Shown piece after piece: positions 18,074-26,492 of a stretch of DNA of 64,000 nt. Numbering within the stretch: position 1 is the stretch's first letter; every line of letters starts with the position of its first letter. The notes beneath the pieces are model-generated. The model searched no databases, was not told the DNA's origin, and saw only the letters and a list, made by a program, of their open reading frames with translations. The translations under genes were made by a program, and so were the position numbers. The stretch comes from Microvirga ossetica (lineage in GTDB: Bacteria > Pseudomonadota > Alphaproteobacteria > Rhizobiales > Beijerinckiaceae): NCBI RefSeq assembly GCF_002741015.1, contig NZ_CP016617.1, positions 558,001 through 622,000 of the forward strand, given 5' to 3'.

Positions 18074-19315
18074 ATGAATCCGCTGCTCATCATCTGGGCC
18101 TCGTTGCGACAGTATCGCTTCAGCGCTTTGGCCTTCGTCCTCCTCATTGCCGCCGGCACGAGCCTATCGGTGGCGATCATCTCGCAGGAGCGCGCTCTGA
18201 GAACCGGAAGCGCCCGCGCAGCCGATCGGTTCGATCTTGTGGTTGCGGCCCCGGGCAGCCGTACCGATGCGTTGCTCACGTCGGTCTTCCTGCAACCCGG
18301 ATCCGCCCGCCTTCTCTCGCCCGAGGTGACGGCACAGCTGCTCAACGACCCCAATGCCTCCTTTGTTTCGCCGCTGGCCTTTGGCGACAGCATACGGGGC
18401 GCTCCAGTCGTCGGCGTGACCGCCCCTCTCGTCGAGCATTTGTCCAACGGCCTGGCGGAGGGCCGTGTTTTTCTGAGCCGACAGGAAGCAGTGATCGGCT
18501 GGGCCTCGCCTCTGAGTGTCGGTCAGAAATTTCGCCCTGCGCACGGCGTTCATGCGCACGGCGACTCCGAGGACGACGATCACGGCGCGGGTGATCATGC
18601 TCATCGTGATACCCATGATATCGTCCTGACGGTCGTCGGTCGCATGAAACCAACCGGATCGCCGTGGGATCGCGCGGTGACAATTCCCGTTGAACTGGTG
18701 TGGGACGCGCATGGACTGCCATCCGGGCATCCGGAGGGGAGCACGGAGATCGGCGCCCCCTTCGACCCGGCGCGAACACCGGGCATCCCGGCAGCCGTTG
18801 TGCATGCGAAAACGGTTGCTTCAGCGTACAAGCTACGTCAGGCCTACACGACCAACGACTCGATGGCATTCTTTCCGGCCGAGGCGCTGATCCAACTCTA
18901 TTCCGTGGTTGGAGACGTGCGGCAGTTGATGAGCATTCTCGCCGTGATCACGCAGGCACTCGTTCTGCTGGCAATCGTCTCCAGCGTGTTCATCCTGCTT
19001 CGCCTTCTTATGCCGCAATTCGTTACTCTGCGGGCGCTCGGTGCTCCTCGTCTCTACGTTTTCGCCGCGGCCTGGGGATTTATGGCTGCCCTCGTTCTGG
19101 TCGGCGTCGCGATCGGTCTCCTCGGAGGCTACGCCCTCTCTTTCGGCATCAGCCACTGGCTGTCCAACAGGACGGGGGTTGCCCTGACGCCAACGCTGGG
19201 AGAGACGGAGATCCTGATTGGGCTTGCCATCCTGGCAATCGGTCTCGTGCTTGCGCTTGTTCCGGCATCCTGGCTGCAACGGCGGCCGCTCGCGGAGGCG
19301 ATCGCCAAGTACTAG
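18074..19315 (+). CDS. FtsX/MacB-type permease with His-rich periplasmic loop
   Basis: 413 residues: one N-terminal membrane helix (SALAFVLLIAAGTSLSVAII), a large periplasmic domain (about 40-290), and three C-terminal helices (ALVLLAIVSSVFILLRL; FMAALVLVGVAIGLLGG; ILIGLAILAIGLVLALV). The periplasmic domain carries a His/Asp-rich stretch at about 157-181 with seven His (AHGVHAHGDSEDDDHGAGDH and on). Such loops usually bind zinc or other transition metals. With the CxxC periplasmic protein and the ATPase it suggests a metal-linked transporter or a metalloprotein-maturation machine, similar in plan to zinc-regulated FtsX-type systems. Substrate not shown. Confidence 0.8.
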   Translation: MNPLLIIWASLRQYRFSALAFVLLIAAGTSLSVAIISQERALRTGSARAADRFDLVVAAPGSRTDALLTSVFLQPGSARLLSPEVTAQLLNDPNASFVSPLAFGDSIRGAPVVGVTAPLVEHLSNGLAEGRVFLSRQEAVIGWASPLSVGQKFRPAHGVHAHGDSEDDDHGAGDHAHRDTHDIVLTVVGRMKPTGSPWDRAVTIPVELVWDAHGLPSGHPEGSTEIGAPFDPARTPGIPAAVVHAKTVASAYKLRQAYTTNDSMAFFPAEALIQLYSVVGDVRQLMSILAVITQALVLLAIVSSVFILLRLLMPQFVTLRALGAPRLYVFAAAWGFMAALVLVGVAIGLLGGYALSFGISHWLSNRTGVALTPTLGETEILIGLAILAIGLVLALVPASWLQRRPLAEAIAKY

Positions 19316-19468
19316 CCTCATTCACCGGACGATCAGGTCAGCTTCTGGCACGGGGCCGATCATAGCCGTATTTCCGCAAGAGCAGATTGAAGCGGACCTT
19401 TACAAGGCAACGCATAGAGACCGTCCCTGGCCCGCAGGCGACATTCCGCGGAGACGACAGAGCGGCAA

Positions 19469-20824
19469 TCAGCTCCCGTGAACGAGCTGTCGAGACAACA
19501 CGTTGTGACGTTCTACCAGCATCGGGAGCTCGAGCGGCAGAAGGTGACCATTCTTCACGATAATCTGGCCGTTGATCATGCTCCACGACACGCTTCCCAG
19601 GGCACAGAATATCAGCGCCGCAACCGGATCATGCAGAGCACCGGCCATACCGATTTGATCTATATCGAAGGCCACGATGTCCGCTGCCATCCCGGGCGCG
19701 AGCTGGCCGATGTCGTCTCGGTGGAGCACCTGCGCTCCTCCAAGCGTCGCCATCTCCAGCGCTTGCCTGGCCGTCATGGCGGCGGGACCGAACCCCACCC
19801 GCTGGAGCAGCATGGCCTGCCGTGCCTCGCCCAACAGATGGCCAGCGTCGTTTGAGGCCGATCCATCCACGCCCAACCCGACCGGGACCCCCTCGCACCG
19901 CATCTGCCGGACCGGAGCAATGCCAGATGCCAGACGCATATTCGAGCAGGGACAATGAGCGACCCCGGTGCCGGTTCTGGCAAAGAGCCTGATCCCCGGT
20001 TCATCAAGCTGGACGCAATGGGCGTGCCAGACATCCGGACCGATCCAGCCAAGGCTCTCGGCATATTCCGCCGGTGACTGACCGAACCGCTCGCGGCTGA
20101 AGGCGACATCGTTGACGTTCTCAGCCAGATGCGTGTGAAGGGACACTCCGTAGTGACGAGCCAAGCGAGCAGACTCTTCCATCAACCCTGTGGTGACGGA
20201 GAAGGGCGAGCATGGTGCCACCACGAGCCGCAGCATCGAGAAACGCTCCGGATCATGGTACGTCTCAATGAGGCGTTGCGTGTCAGCGAGGATTGCAGGC
20301 TCGCTCTCGACGCAACTGTCGGGCGGCAGCCCGCCAAGGCTCACTCCCAGGCTCATTGATCCCCGGCTGGCATGGAACCGCATCCCGATTGCCTGGGCTG
20401 CCTCAATAGCATCATCAAGGCGGCAGCCGTTGGGATAAATGTAGAGGTGGTCGCTAGTGGTCGTGCAGCCCGACAGGATCAGTTCGGCCATGGCTGTCTG
20501 CGTGGAAACCGCGATCATCTCCGGCGTCAGGCGCGCCCAGATGGGATAGAGCGCCTTGAGCCAGCCGAACAGCTCGGCATCCTGGGCCGCCGGAACGACC
20601 CGCGTCAGGCTCTGGTACATATGGTGGTGGGTATTGACGAGGCCGGGCAGGACGATCTGTCCCGCCGCGTCGATGACCTCGTCGGCAGATGATGGCAGTT
20701 CCTCCGTCGGGCCGACATGCACGATTCGGTTGCCGTCGCAGTAGACACCTCCGCCAGGGATCTCCCTCCGATCCTTGTCCATCGTGACCAGGATGGCGGC
20801 GTTTCTGATGAGCAGGGTTCCCAT
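19469..20824 (-). CDS. Amidohydrolase, 8-oxoguanine deaminase / AtzB-like
   Basis: 450 residues of the amidohydrolase superfamily, subtype III-like. Metal and catalytic motifs: VNTHHHMYQSLTR (HxH after strand 1), HTHLAEN, WHAHCVQLDE and GVDGSASNDAGH (final Asp). The overall pattern, including VVAPCSPFSVTTGLM, best matches the 8-oxoguanine deaminase / hydroxydechloroatrazine ethylaminohydrolase group, which deaminate or dechlorinate-related purine and triazine rings. 8-oxoguanine salvage is the more likely native role, an inference from family. The start at 20824 (MGTLLIRNAA) fits the family; the longer upstream frame is not conserved-looking. Convergent with the ABC operon. Confidence 0.82.
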   Translation of the reverse strand: MGTLLIRNAAILVTMDKDRREIPGGGVYCDGNRIVHVGPTEELPSSADEVIDAAGQIVLPGLVNTHHHMYQSLTRVVPAAQDAELFGWLKALYPIWARLTPEMIAVSTQTAMAELILSGCTTTSDHLYIYPNGCRLDDAIEAAQAIGMRFHASRGSMSLGVSLGGLPPDSCVESEPAILADTQRLIETYHDPERFSMLRLVVAPCSPFSVTTGLMEESARLARHYGVSLHTHLAENVNDVAFSRERFGQSPAEYAESLGWIGPDVWHAHCVQLDEPGIRLFARTGTGVAHCPCSNMRLASGIAPVRQMRCEGVPVGLGVDGSASNDAGHLLGEARQAMLLQRVGFGPAAMTARQALEMATLGGAQVLHRDDIGQLAPGMAADIVAFDIDQIGMAGALHDPVAALIFCALGSVSWSMINGQIIVKNGHLLPLELPMLVERHNVLSRQLVHGS

Positions 20825-21206
20825 AGCAGCAATCTCGTCATTGCATCCTGATAGCGGAACTTGATCGACCCAGTCGGACAAATATCGACCGTCTTTGTCC
20901 AGTAAATCGATGTTGGCGGTTCCATATACGACCATTTGCAGAATTGAGCGAAAATCGAGGTCCGGTCACGTGAAGGGTCATGGATGCCGGCCCATGGCAG
21001 ACGTAACCGTGTGCTGGGGCTGACCGAAGCCAAAGGTCGGCATGAGTGAAGTGAAGCGGACGTTGATGAGGTTCGCTCTACGTTACACATTGACCCTCAG
21101 CCGACCTTCAGCAGCCCATCTGGCGTCTCATTAACGGGGACTTTCCAGCCCCCACTCTCGTTATCAAGGGTGCCGCGGGCCCAGGCTCGCCTTCCGAGGG
21201 TGCGAC
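20825..21206. other. Intergenic stretch between divergent genes
   Basis: No supported gene. It should contain the promoters of the amidohydrolase (minus) and the small membrane protein (plus). A few short inverted repeats (GGGGACTTTCCAGCCCCC near 21136) are visible. Confidence 0.4.
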
Positions 21207-21470
21207 GTGGCGATCAAGGATTTGCAGAACCTGATGTGGAACGGGGCACTGCTCTCCGGCGGATTGTCCGTCGTCGCTCGTGTGCATGCGTGGCAGGCCT
21301 GGAGGAGATTCAAAGCAGCTCTGGTAGATGCCCAGACCCGCGATACCGGTGAGAGGCTCTACCGGCGGGACTGGGATGTCAGGTACTGGCACGGGATCGG
21401 GTTATGGACGGCCGGGCTCTCGATCCTCTGCTCCATCCTGTGGCTCTTTTCCAGGCTGCTCTACTTCTGA
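21207..21470 (+). CDS. Small membrane protein, 87 residues
   Basis: GTG start with GAGGG 6-7 bases upstream. N-terminal half is amphipathic (NLMWNGALLSGGLSVVAR), a charged middle (DTGERLYRRDWDVRYWHG) and a clear C-terminal membrane helix GLWTAGLSILCSILWLFSRLL. No family recognised. Composition and the good ribosome site support a real gene. It lies convergent to kup. Confidence 0.55.
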   Translation: MAIKDLQNLMWNGALLSGGLSVVARVHAWQAWRRFKAALVDAQTRDTGERLYRRDWDVRYWHGIGLWTAGLSILCSILWLFSRLLYF

Positions 21471-21498
21471 TCCGCCCCGCGCGATCGGACGGGCAGGC

Positions 21499-21516
21499 GC
21501 AAGACCTGAGTCTTGC
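21499..21516. terminator. Hairpin between convergent genes
   Basis: GCAAGAC-ctga-GTCTTGC, a 7-base stem with tight loop, nested in a wider GGCGCA...TGCGCC pairing, between the 87-residue gene and the kup stop. No long T-run, so only a possible bidirectional terminator. Confidence 0.4.
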
Positions 21517-21557
21517 ATGGGGCTGCGCCCTGCGGACCTAGTTCGTTCCCTCGTCAG

Positions 21558-23468
21558 TCAGATCGTGATGCGTGAGCCGACCTCGACGGCACGATCCTCG
21601 GGGATGCAGAAGTGGTCCGACACGTCGCTGGCGGATCGCGCCATCGGGATGAAGAGGTAGTCCTGCCACAACGGCAAGCCGGACTGGGCCGACGCTTGCA
21701 GCGCCCGCCGCGACAGAAAGAACGAGACGTCGCTCAGGTCGAAGCCCGCCGCCCGCAGCGCCTTGGGCACGCTCGGGCTCTCCATGAAGCCGAACCGCAC
21801 TGTCACCCGCGAGAACCGGTCCGAGAGCTTCTCGACCGTGACGCGGCCCTCGTCCGGAAGACGCGGCACCTCTTCGGTCACCACCGTCAGGATGACGTTC
21901 TGCTCATGCAGCACCTTGTTGTGCTTCATGTTGTGCAGCAGGGCGGCCGGCACATCCTGGGCGTTGCCCGTCAGAAACATGGCCGTGCCGGGCACCCGCG
22001 GTGCCGAGCTGGTCTCGCACATGCGGATGAACTCCGCCAGCGGCGGTCGGCCGCGGTGCGTGATCTCGGCCAGCAGGCGCGAGCCCTTGCGCCACACCCA
22101 CATCAGGGTGAACAGCCCCGCACCGGTCATCAGCGGGAACCAGCCGCCCTGCGGGATCTTGAGCGCGTTCGCCCCCAGAAAGATCAGCTCGATGGCGAAG
22201 AACGGCGCGATCACCAGGGCCGTGACCAACGGGGACCAGCGCCAGAACTTCCACGCCACGACGAACAGCAGGCATGAGGTGATGACCATGTCGCCCGTCA
22301 CGGCGATGCCATAGGCGGCGGCCAGGTTGCTCGACGTCCTGAAGAACACGACCAGCACGATGACCGCAAGAAGCAGGAGCCAGTTGATCATCGGGATGTA
22401 GATCTGGCCCTTCTCGGTCTCGGAGGTGCGCAGCACGCGGAAGCGCGGCAGCACGCCGAGCTGCATCGCCTGCTGCGAGATCGAGAACGCGCCGGTGATC
22501 ACCGCCTGGCTGGCAATGATGGTAGCGATGGTGGCCAGGATCACCATCGGCAGCAGCGCCCAGGAGGGATAGAGCAGGAAGAACGGGTTCTCCAGCATCT
22601 CGGGGTGGGCCAGCAGCATGGCGCCCTGGCCAAGATAGTTGAGGGCCAGCGCCGGCAGGACGAAACCGAGCCAGGCGGTGCGGATCGGCGAGCGGCCGAA
22701 ATGGCCGAGATCAGCATAGAGCGCCTCGGCCCCGGTCACGGACAGGAACACCGCGCCGAGCGCAAACAGACCCGCCGTGCCGTGGTTGATCAGGAAGCTG
22801 AGGCCATGGAGCGGGTTGATCGCGCCGATGATTGCAGGATCGTCCAGGATGTGCATCAGGCCACCGACACCCATGACGGCAAACCAAAAGGCGGTGATCG
22901 GCCCGAAGAACGTCGCCACGCTGGCTGTGCCAAGCCGCTGGACGGCAAACAGGGCAATCAGGATCACGAGGCTGAGCGGCACCACGTAGGGATCGAGGGC
23001 GGGCGTCACCAGCTTGAGGCCCTCCAGCGCCGAGAGCACCGAGATGGCCGGAGTGATGATGGCGTCGCCATAGAACAGCGAGGCTCCCACCATGCCAAGG
23101 ATGATCGTGAACCCGGTGCTGTGCCCGAGGGCGCGTTGGGCCAAGGTCACGAGCGAGAGGGTTCCGCCCTCGCCGTTGTTGTCGGCCCGCAGGACCAGGA
23201 CCACGTACTTGAGGGTCACGATGATGATCAGCGCCCACAGGATCAGGGAAACCACCCCGACCACCATCTCGCGCGTAAGGGCGGCGTGGCCCGCGTGGGC
23301 GGTTGCGGCCGCGAGGCTTTCCTTGAGGGCATATAGCGGGCTGGTGCCGATGTCACCGTACACCACACCGATGGAGCCGAGGGTCAGGGCCCAGAAGGAG
23401 GTCGGGGTCGCGTGTCCGTGTATGGCAGGGGCCACATCCACCCGTTCGCTGATCCCCGTCGTGGCCAT
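21558..23468 (-). CDS. kup: Kup-type low-affinity potassium uptake protein
   Basis: 636 residues, the usual Kup length. The family hallmark GVVYGDIGTSPLYALKE is at about residues 30-46, followed by about twelve membrane helices (for example FTIILGMVGASLFYGDAIITPAISVLSALEG has the conserved GDxxxTPA motif) and a C-terminal cytoplasmic domain. Kup is a K+/H+ symporter of the inner membrane. The start at 23468 has GGGAGGG just upstream. The kup, DUF1194 and corA genes are all on the minus strand but separated by a receiver-domain remnant. Confidence 0.95.
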   Translation of the reverse strand: MATTGISERVDVAPAIHGHATPTSFWALTLGSIGVVYGDIGTSPLYALKESLAAATAHAGHAALTREMVVGVVSLILWALIIIVTLKYVVLVLRADNNGEGGTLSLVTLAQRALGHSTGFTIILGMVGASLFYGDAIITPAISVLSALEGLKLVTPALDPYVVPLSLVILIALFAVQRLGTASVATFFGPITAFWFAVMGVGGLMHILDDPAIIGAINPLHGLSFLINHGTAGLFALGAVFLSVTGAEALYADLGHFGRSPIRTAWLGFVLPALALNYLGQGAMLLAHPEMLENPFFLLYPSWALLPMVILATIATIIASQAVITGAFSISQQAMQLGVLPRFRVLRTSETEKGQIYIPMINWLLLLAVIVLVVFFRTSSNLAAAYGIAVTGDMVITSCLLFVVAWKFWRWSPLVTALVIAPFFAIELIFLGANALKIPQGGWFPLMTGAGLFTLMWVWRKGSRLLAEITHRGRPPLAEFIRMCETSSAPRVPGTAMFLTGNAQDVPAALLHNMKHNKVLHEQNVILTVVTEEVPRLPDEGRVTVEKLSDRFSRVTVRFGFMESPSVPKALRAAGFDLSDVSFFLSRRALQASAQSGLPLWQDYLFIPMARSASDVSDHFCIPEDRAVEVGSRITI

Positions 23469-23641
23469 GAACCCTCCCGGCGTTGAGAAAGGAGCGAGGC
23501 CCCTTCGGCACAACGTGGCGGCACAGGGAGGGTTTCAATCGCGCCCCGCGGAACGGCCACCCCGGGGCCGGAGCCGGCCGAGAGTGGCTTTCCGGCCGCC
23601 GTGATCCATCTCGTCCCAGGCTCGCCCCAGGGTGGCCGACC

Positions 23642-23824
23642 ATGCTCAGCGGCATTCGGGTCCTGATCGTCGAGGATGAAGCCTTGGCTGCCGCCGCGCT
23701 TTCGGATGCGGTTGAGGATGCCGGGGGAGTGGTCGTGGGGATCGCCCGCACCGTGGGTGAGGCGCGGCAGATCATCAAGGAGACCATGATCAGGCTCCGG
23801 CGTGAGGCCGCCAACAGTTCCTAA
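23642..23824 (+). pseudogene. Truncated response-regulator receiver domain
   Basis: A 60-residue frame starting GIRVLIVEDEALAAAALSDAV, then GVVVGIARTVGEARQIIKE: beta1 with the acidic pair, alpha1, beta2 and alpha2 of a CheY-like receiver. It ends before beta3, so the phosphoacceptor Asp and the Lys are missing. The last dozen residues are unrelated and the stop overlaps the convergent DUF1194 gene by four bases. It looks like the front of a CheY-like gene cut off when the neighbouring sequence arrived. A translated mini-receiver cannot be excluded. Confidence 0.6.
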
Positions 23825-24636
23825 TTGCCGAACCGGTCTCTCCACCCGGCCTCGCCCGAGAGGCAGTTCGCCCGCCGGGCCACGTCACGGGCCACGTCAC
23901 CTTGTGCCGGCCTGATCAGGGGTTCTCCAACCGTAGGCGTCGCGGACACCTCCAGCAGGATCTTGGCCTTGATCGCCAGTTGGAACTGCGACCGCTCACG
24001 GGCCGGCACCATGAAGGCGCCCGGACCGCCGATGACACAGTCACGGAAGTAGAGGTTGAGGTCCGGATCGTCGAGGGAACCCGGCTTCTTCAACATGATG
24101 GGCAGGCCGTTGATCGTGACCCCACTCGCAATTGCCTCGTCGCGGGCGTGCCTGACGGGGCGGCCCTGGTTGTTGGTGCCGTCGCCCGACACGTCGATCG
24201 CCTTGCGGGTGGCCTCCAGCCCGCTGCGATCAAACAGGTTCGCGGCTACGTCGATGGCGGCCGAGACCGACGTGCGCTGCGCCCGCCGCAAGGGAGATGA
24301 GGCGATCCTGTCGGCGAAGGCCATCAGGCTCTCGGAGTTGTCGAGGACCGTCCAGGGGATGATCACCTGCTGTTCGTAGGCTCCGGCCCATTCCATGTAG
24401 GTGACGCCGATCCGGCCCAGCATGCCATGGCGGATCGCGTCATGGACGAGCAGCGAGCGGAAGGCCTCGGCAAAGCCCTCCCGCGGCAACTCCTGCTCGT
24501 CCGTGTCCATCGAGTAGGAGATGTCCACCGCGATGACGAGAGCGAGATCGACCTCCGTCTGCGCCTGTGCCGGCATGGCTGGGATCAGGGCGGCCCAGAC
24601 GAGGGCGGCCAGCAGCACACGCAAGGGGTGAAGCAT
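23821..24636 (-). CDS. DUF1194 secreted VWA-like protein (copy A)
   Basis: 271 residues with a signal peptide (LLAALVWAALIPAMPAQA). DUF1194 proteins are predicted von Willebrand A-type folds; the MIDAS-like motif is VDISYSMD (DxSxS), with TSVSAAIDVA, and SGDGTNN supplying the other metal ligands. The C-terminal pattern LNLYFRDCVIGGPGAFM is diagnostic of the family and recurs in the second copy at 29559-30362. Exported; ligand unknown. It follows corA by 36 bases on the same strand. Confidence 0.85.
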   Translation of the reverse strand: MLHPLRVLLAALVWAALIPAMPAQAQTEVDLALVIAVDISYSMDTDEQELPREGFAEAFRSLLVHDAIRHGMLGRIGVTYMEWAGAYEQQVIIPWTVLDNSESLMAFADRIASSPLRRAQRTSVSAAIDVAANLFDRSGLEATRKAIDVSGDGTNNQGRPVRHARDEAIASGVTINGLPIMLKKPGSLDDPDLNLYFRDCVIGGPGAFMVPARERSQFQLAIKAKILLEVSATPTVGEPLIRPAQGDVARDVARRANCLSGEAGWRDRFGN

Positions 24637-24672
24637 GGCAACCCTCCTGGCGACCGGCCGGAGGGGCGAGGG

Positions 24673-25665
24673 CTAGAGCCAGCCCCTCCATTTGAACCAA
24701 TGATAGGGCAGAACGGCCGAGATCACCATGAGCACCAGGGCGACGGCATAGCCGTAGTCCCACTGCAACTCCGGCATGTCCTGGAAGTTCATGCCGTAGA
24801 TCGTGCCCACCAGGGTCGGCGGCAGGAACAGCACGGCGGCGATCGAGAACACCTTGATGATGCGGTTCTGATCGAGGTTGATCAGCCCAAGCGTCGCCTC
24901 GTGCAGGTACACGATCTCAGACGACAACTGCCCCTCGTAAGCGGAGAGTGAGCGCAGGTCGCGCTCGACCTGCTTCAGGCGCGCCGGGCTGCCGTTGGTC
25001 AGCCACTCCTCGGCGCCCTGGCGCAGGTAGGGCACCAGCCGTGACAGCGACAGCAGGCTCTCGCGCAGGATCGCCACGGTCATGTTCTTACGCCCGAGCC
25101 GCTTGATCAGCACCTGGAGCTCGTCCTCCACCCGCTTGACCTTCCGGCGCTTCGGATCGCGGTCCTCGATGAAGAGGCGGGTCGAGACCTCGTTCAGGTC
25201 GGCCGCCACCATCTCGAGCACGTCGGCGGCGCGCTCGACGATGCTCTCCAGCAGCGAGGCCAGCAGGCTGTCGCTGGTGCTGTGGGCTTCCGGCTGCCGC
25301 TGGCTCTTGGCCATGAACGTGCGGAAGGGCACCGGGTCGGCGTAGCGCACCGAGACCAGGTGGGTTGGGGTCAGCACGAAGGTGACCTGGGTGCGGGAGG
25401 GCCGGCCCTCGGCCACGCCGTTGATGATCACGGCCGTCATGACGAGGGCGCCGTGCTCCTGGTACAGACGAGCCGACTCCTCGATCTCGGCCATCTCCTG
25501 CCGGGTCGGCACCTGGAGCCCGAGCAGCGCCTCGACGGCCTTCTCCTCCTCGTGTGTGGGATCGAGGAGGTCGATCCACAGCACGTCAGAAGGCGTAGGG
25601 AGCGTAGTGCCATCCTGCGCCAAGCGCACGAGACGGCCCTGGCGCAGGCCATGGAAGTTCATCAT
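24673..25665 (-). CDS. corA: CorA-family divalent cation transporter
   Basis: 330 residues with two C-terminal membrane helices and the signature YGMNFQDMPEL at the first pore loop (GMN). The cytoplasmic N-terminal part contains the long helices of the funnel (LLASLLESIVERAADVLEMVAADLNEVS). CorA forms a pentameric Mg2+/Co2+ channel; this alphaproteobacterial subgroup may also move Zn2+ (ZntB-like), which cannot be separated by eye. The upstream 75-residue membrane protein ends 24 bases before it, suggesting an operon. Confidence 0.92.
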   Translation of the reverse strand: MMNFHGLRQGRLVRLAQDGTTLPTPSDVLWIDLLDPTHEEEKAVEALLGLQVPTRQEMAEIEESARLYQEHGALVMTAVIINGVAEGRPSRTQVTFVLTPTHLVSVRYADPVPFRTFMAKSQRQPEAHSTSDSLLASLLESIVERAADVLEMVAADLNEVSTRLFIEDRDPKRRKVKRVEDELQVLIKRLGRKNMTVAILRESLLSLSRLVPYLRQGAEEWLTNGSPARLKQVERDLRSLSAYEGQLSSEIVYLHEATLGLINLDQNRIIKVFSIAAVLFLPPTLVGTIYGMNFQDMPELQWDYGYAVALVLMVISAVLPYHWFKWRGWL

Positions 25666-25689
25666 CGGGGAGTCCTCAGGCGGAAACGA

Positions 25690-25917
25690 TCAGCCGCGCG
25701 TGGGCTTCGCCGGCAGGGTGACGTGATGGGCAAGGTTGTCCGGCGGCGACGCTGCACTTTCAGAGTCGAAGGCGACGGCGGCAATGTGCAGGCCGATGAT
25801 CGGCACGAACACAAGGCCAAGCAGCAGGGCAACCATCAGCAGGATGCTGCGGTCGTCCGCGGAAGCAGGCTCGGGGCGCTCATGGGCGCGGAGCGGGATC
25901 AGGTTCAGGAGGGTCAT
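25690..25917 (-). CDS. Small membrane protein upstream of corA
   Basis: 75 residues: short basic N-terminus (MTLLNLIPLRAHERP), one membrane helix SILLMVALLLGLVFVPIIGL, and a polar C-terminal tail rich in Pro and Lys. GAGGTGA lies 4-5 bases before the ATG, a strong ribosome site. The 24-base spacing to corA suggests co-transcription, and a single-helix partner or regulator of the channel is possible, but this is inference from position only. Confidence 0.65.
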   Translation of the reverse strand: MTLLNLIPLRAHERPEPASADDRSILLMVALLLGLVFVPIIGLHIAAVAFDSESAASPPDNLAHHVTLPAKPTRG

Positions 25918-26200
25918 GGCTCACCTCGGTTCCGACCGGCCGTCGCAGGCCGGTCGCGGGCGAGCCGATCAAGCGATCAGGCGTGCGCGCGGGCCGGCAA
26001 CGGCGTGGTCAATCGACTGGGACTGTCGCTTGGCATGGGGTTCAGGGTTCCTGTGGGTCCGCGGTCTGCCGAAGCAAGCCGCGAATGACAAGCCAGATGC
26101 GCCTGTTGCGGTTCCCGGTCAAGCCGAAATCGCCACCACTCACAGCGCGAACCGGGATGATCAATCCGCATGCCAATTGGGGGCGCGGCTCAGCACGTCA

Positions 26201-26237
26201 GGAACGGGCACATCTGCGAAGTAGACTGGATGTCCGC
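26201..26237 (+). repeat. Dispersed repeat family B, copy 1
   Basis: Core GGCACATCTGCGAAGTAGAC followed by TGGATGTCCGC. Near-identical cores occur at 32649-32692 and, more diverged, at 34641-34680. Copies 1 and 2 are both 200-300 bases upstream of an adenylate cyclase gene. Confidence 0.7.
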
Positions 26238-26356
26238 TTCGGCAGGGAACAACAGGCACTCCTAAAGCGACCGCAATTTCCTTGCGTGACCCGCTGCTGA
26301 CCTTCAGGACAGTCTATCCTTGATCGTCCGGCAACCGGACGCCGCAGGGATCAGAC

Positions 26357-26383
26357 GGGCATTCGGTAGCAAAAACCACCAAA
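26357..26383 (+). repeat. Dispersed repeat family A, copy 1
   Basis: Core GGCATTCGGTAGCAAA followed by AACCACCAAA. The same 26-28 base motif recurs at 28561-28592, 29378-29406 and 30547-30573, always between genes. Confidence 0.7.
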
Positions 26384-26492
26384 CAAAATCCAGTCCGCTG
26401 GATGTTCGTCGGTGCCATTCCTGGGGCGGGGCAAGCAAGGCATCGGGTCTTGTGCTATCCTTGGGCCAAGGGTTTCCGCTGGAGGCCGTCCG

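Larger units (their letters stand above)
25918..26492. other. Intergenic region with two dispersed repeat motifs
   Basis: No gene supported. Holds a copy of repeat family B (26201-26237) and of family A (26357-26383), both upstream of the adenylate cyclase gene, and should contain its promoter and that of the corA operon. Confidence 0.5.

Noticed and set aside
22605-23336. 243-codon plus-strand frame inside kup
   Set aside because: Shadow of membrane-protein codons, giving Gln/His/Asp-rich nonsense.
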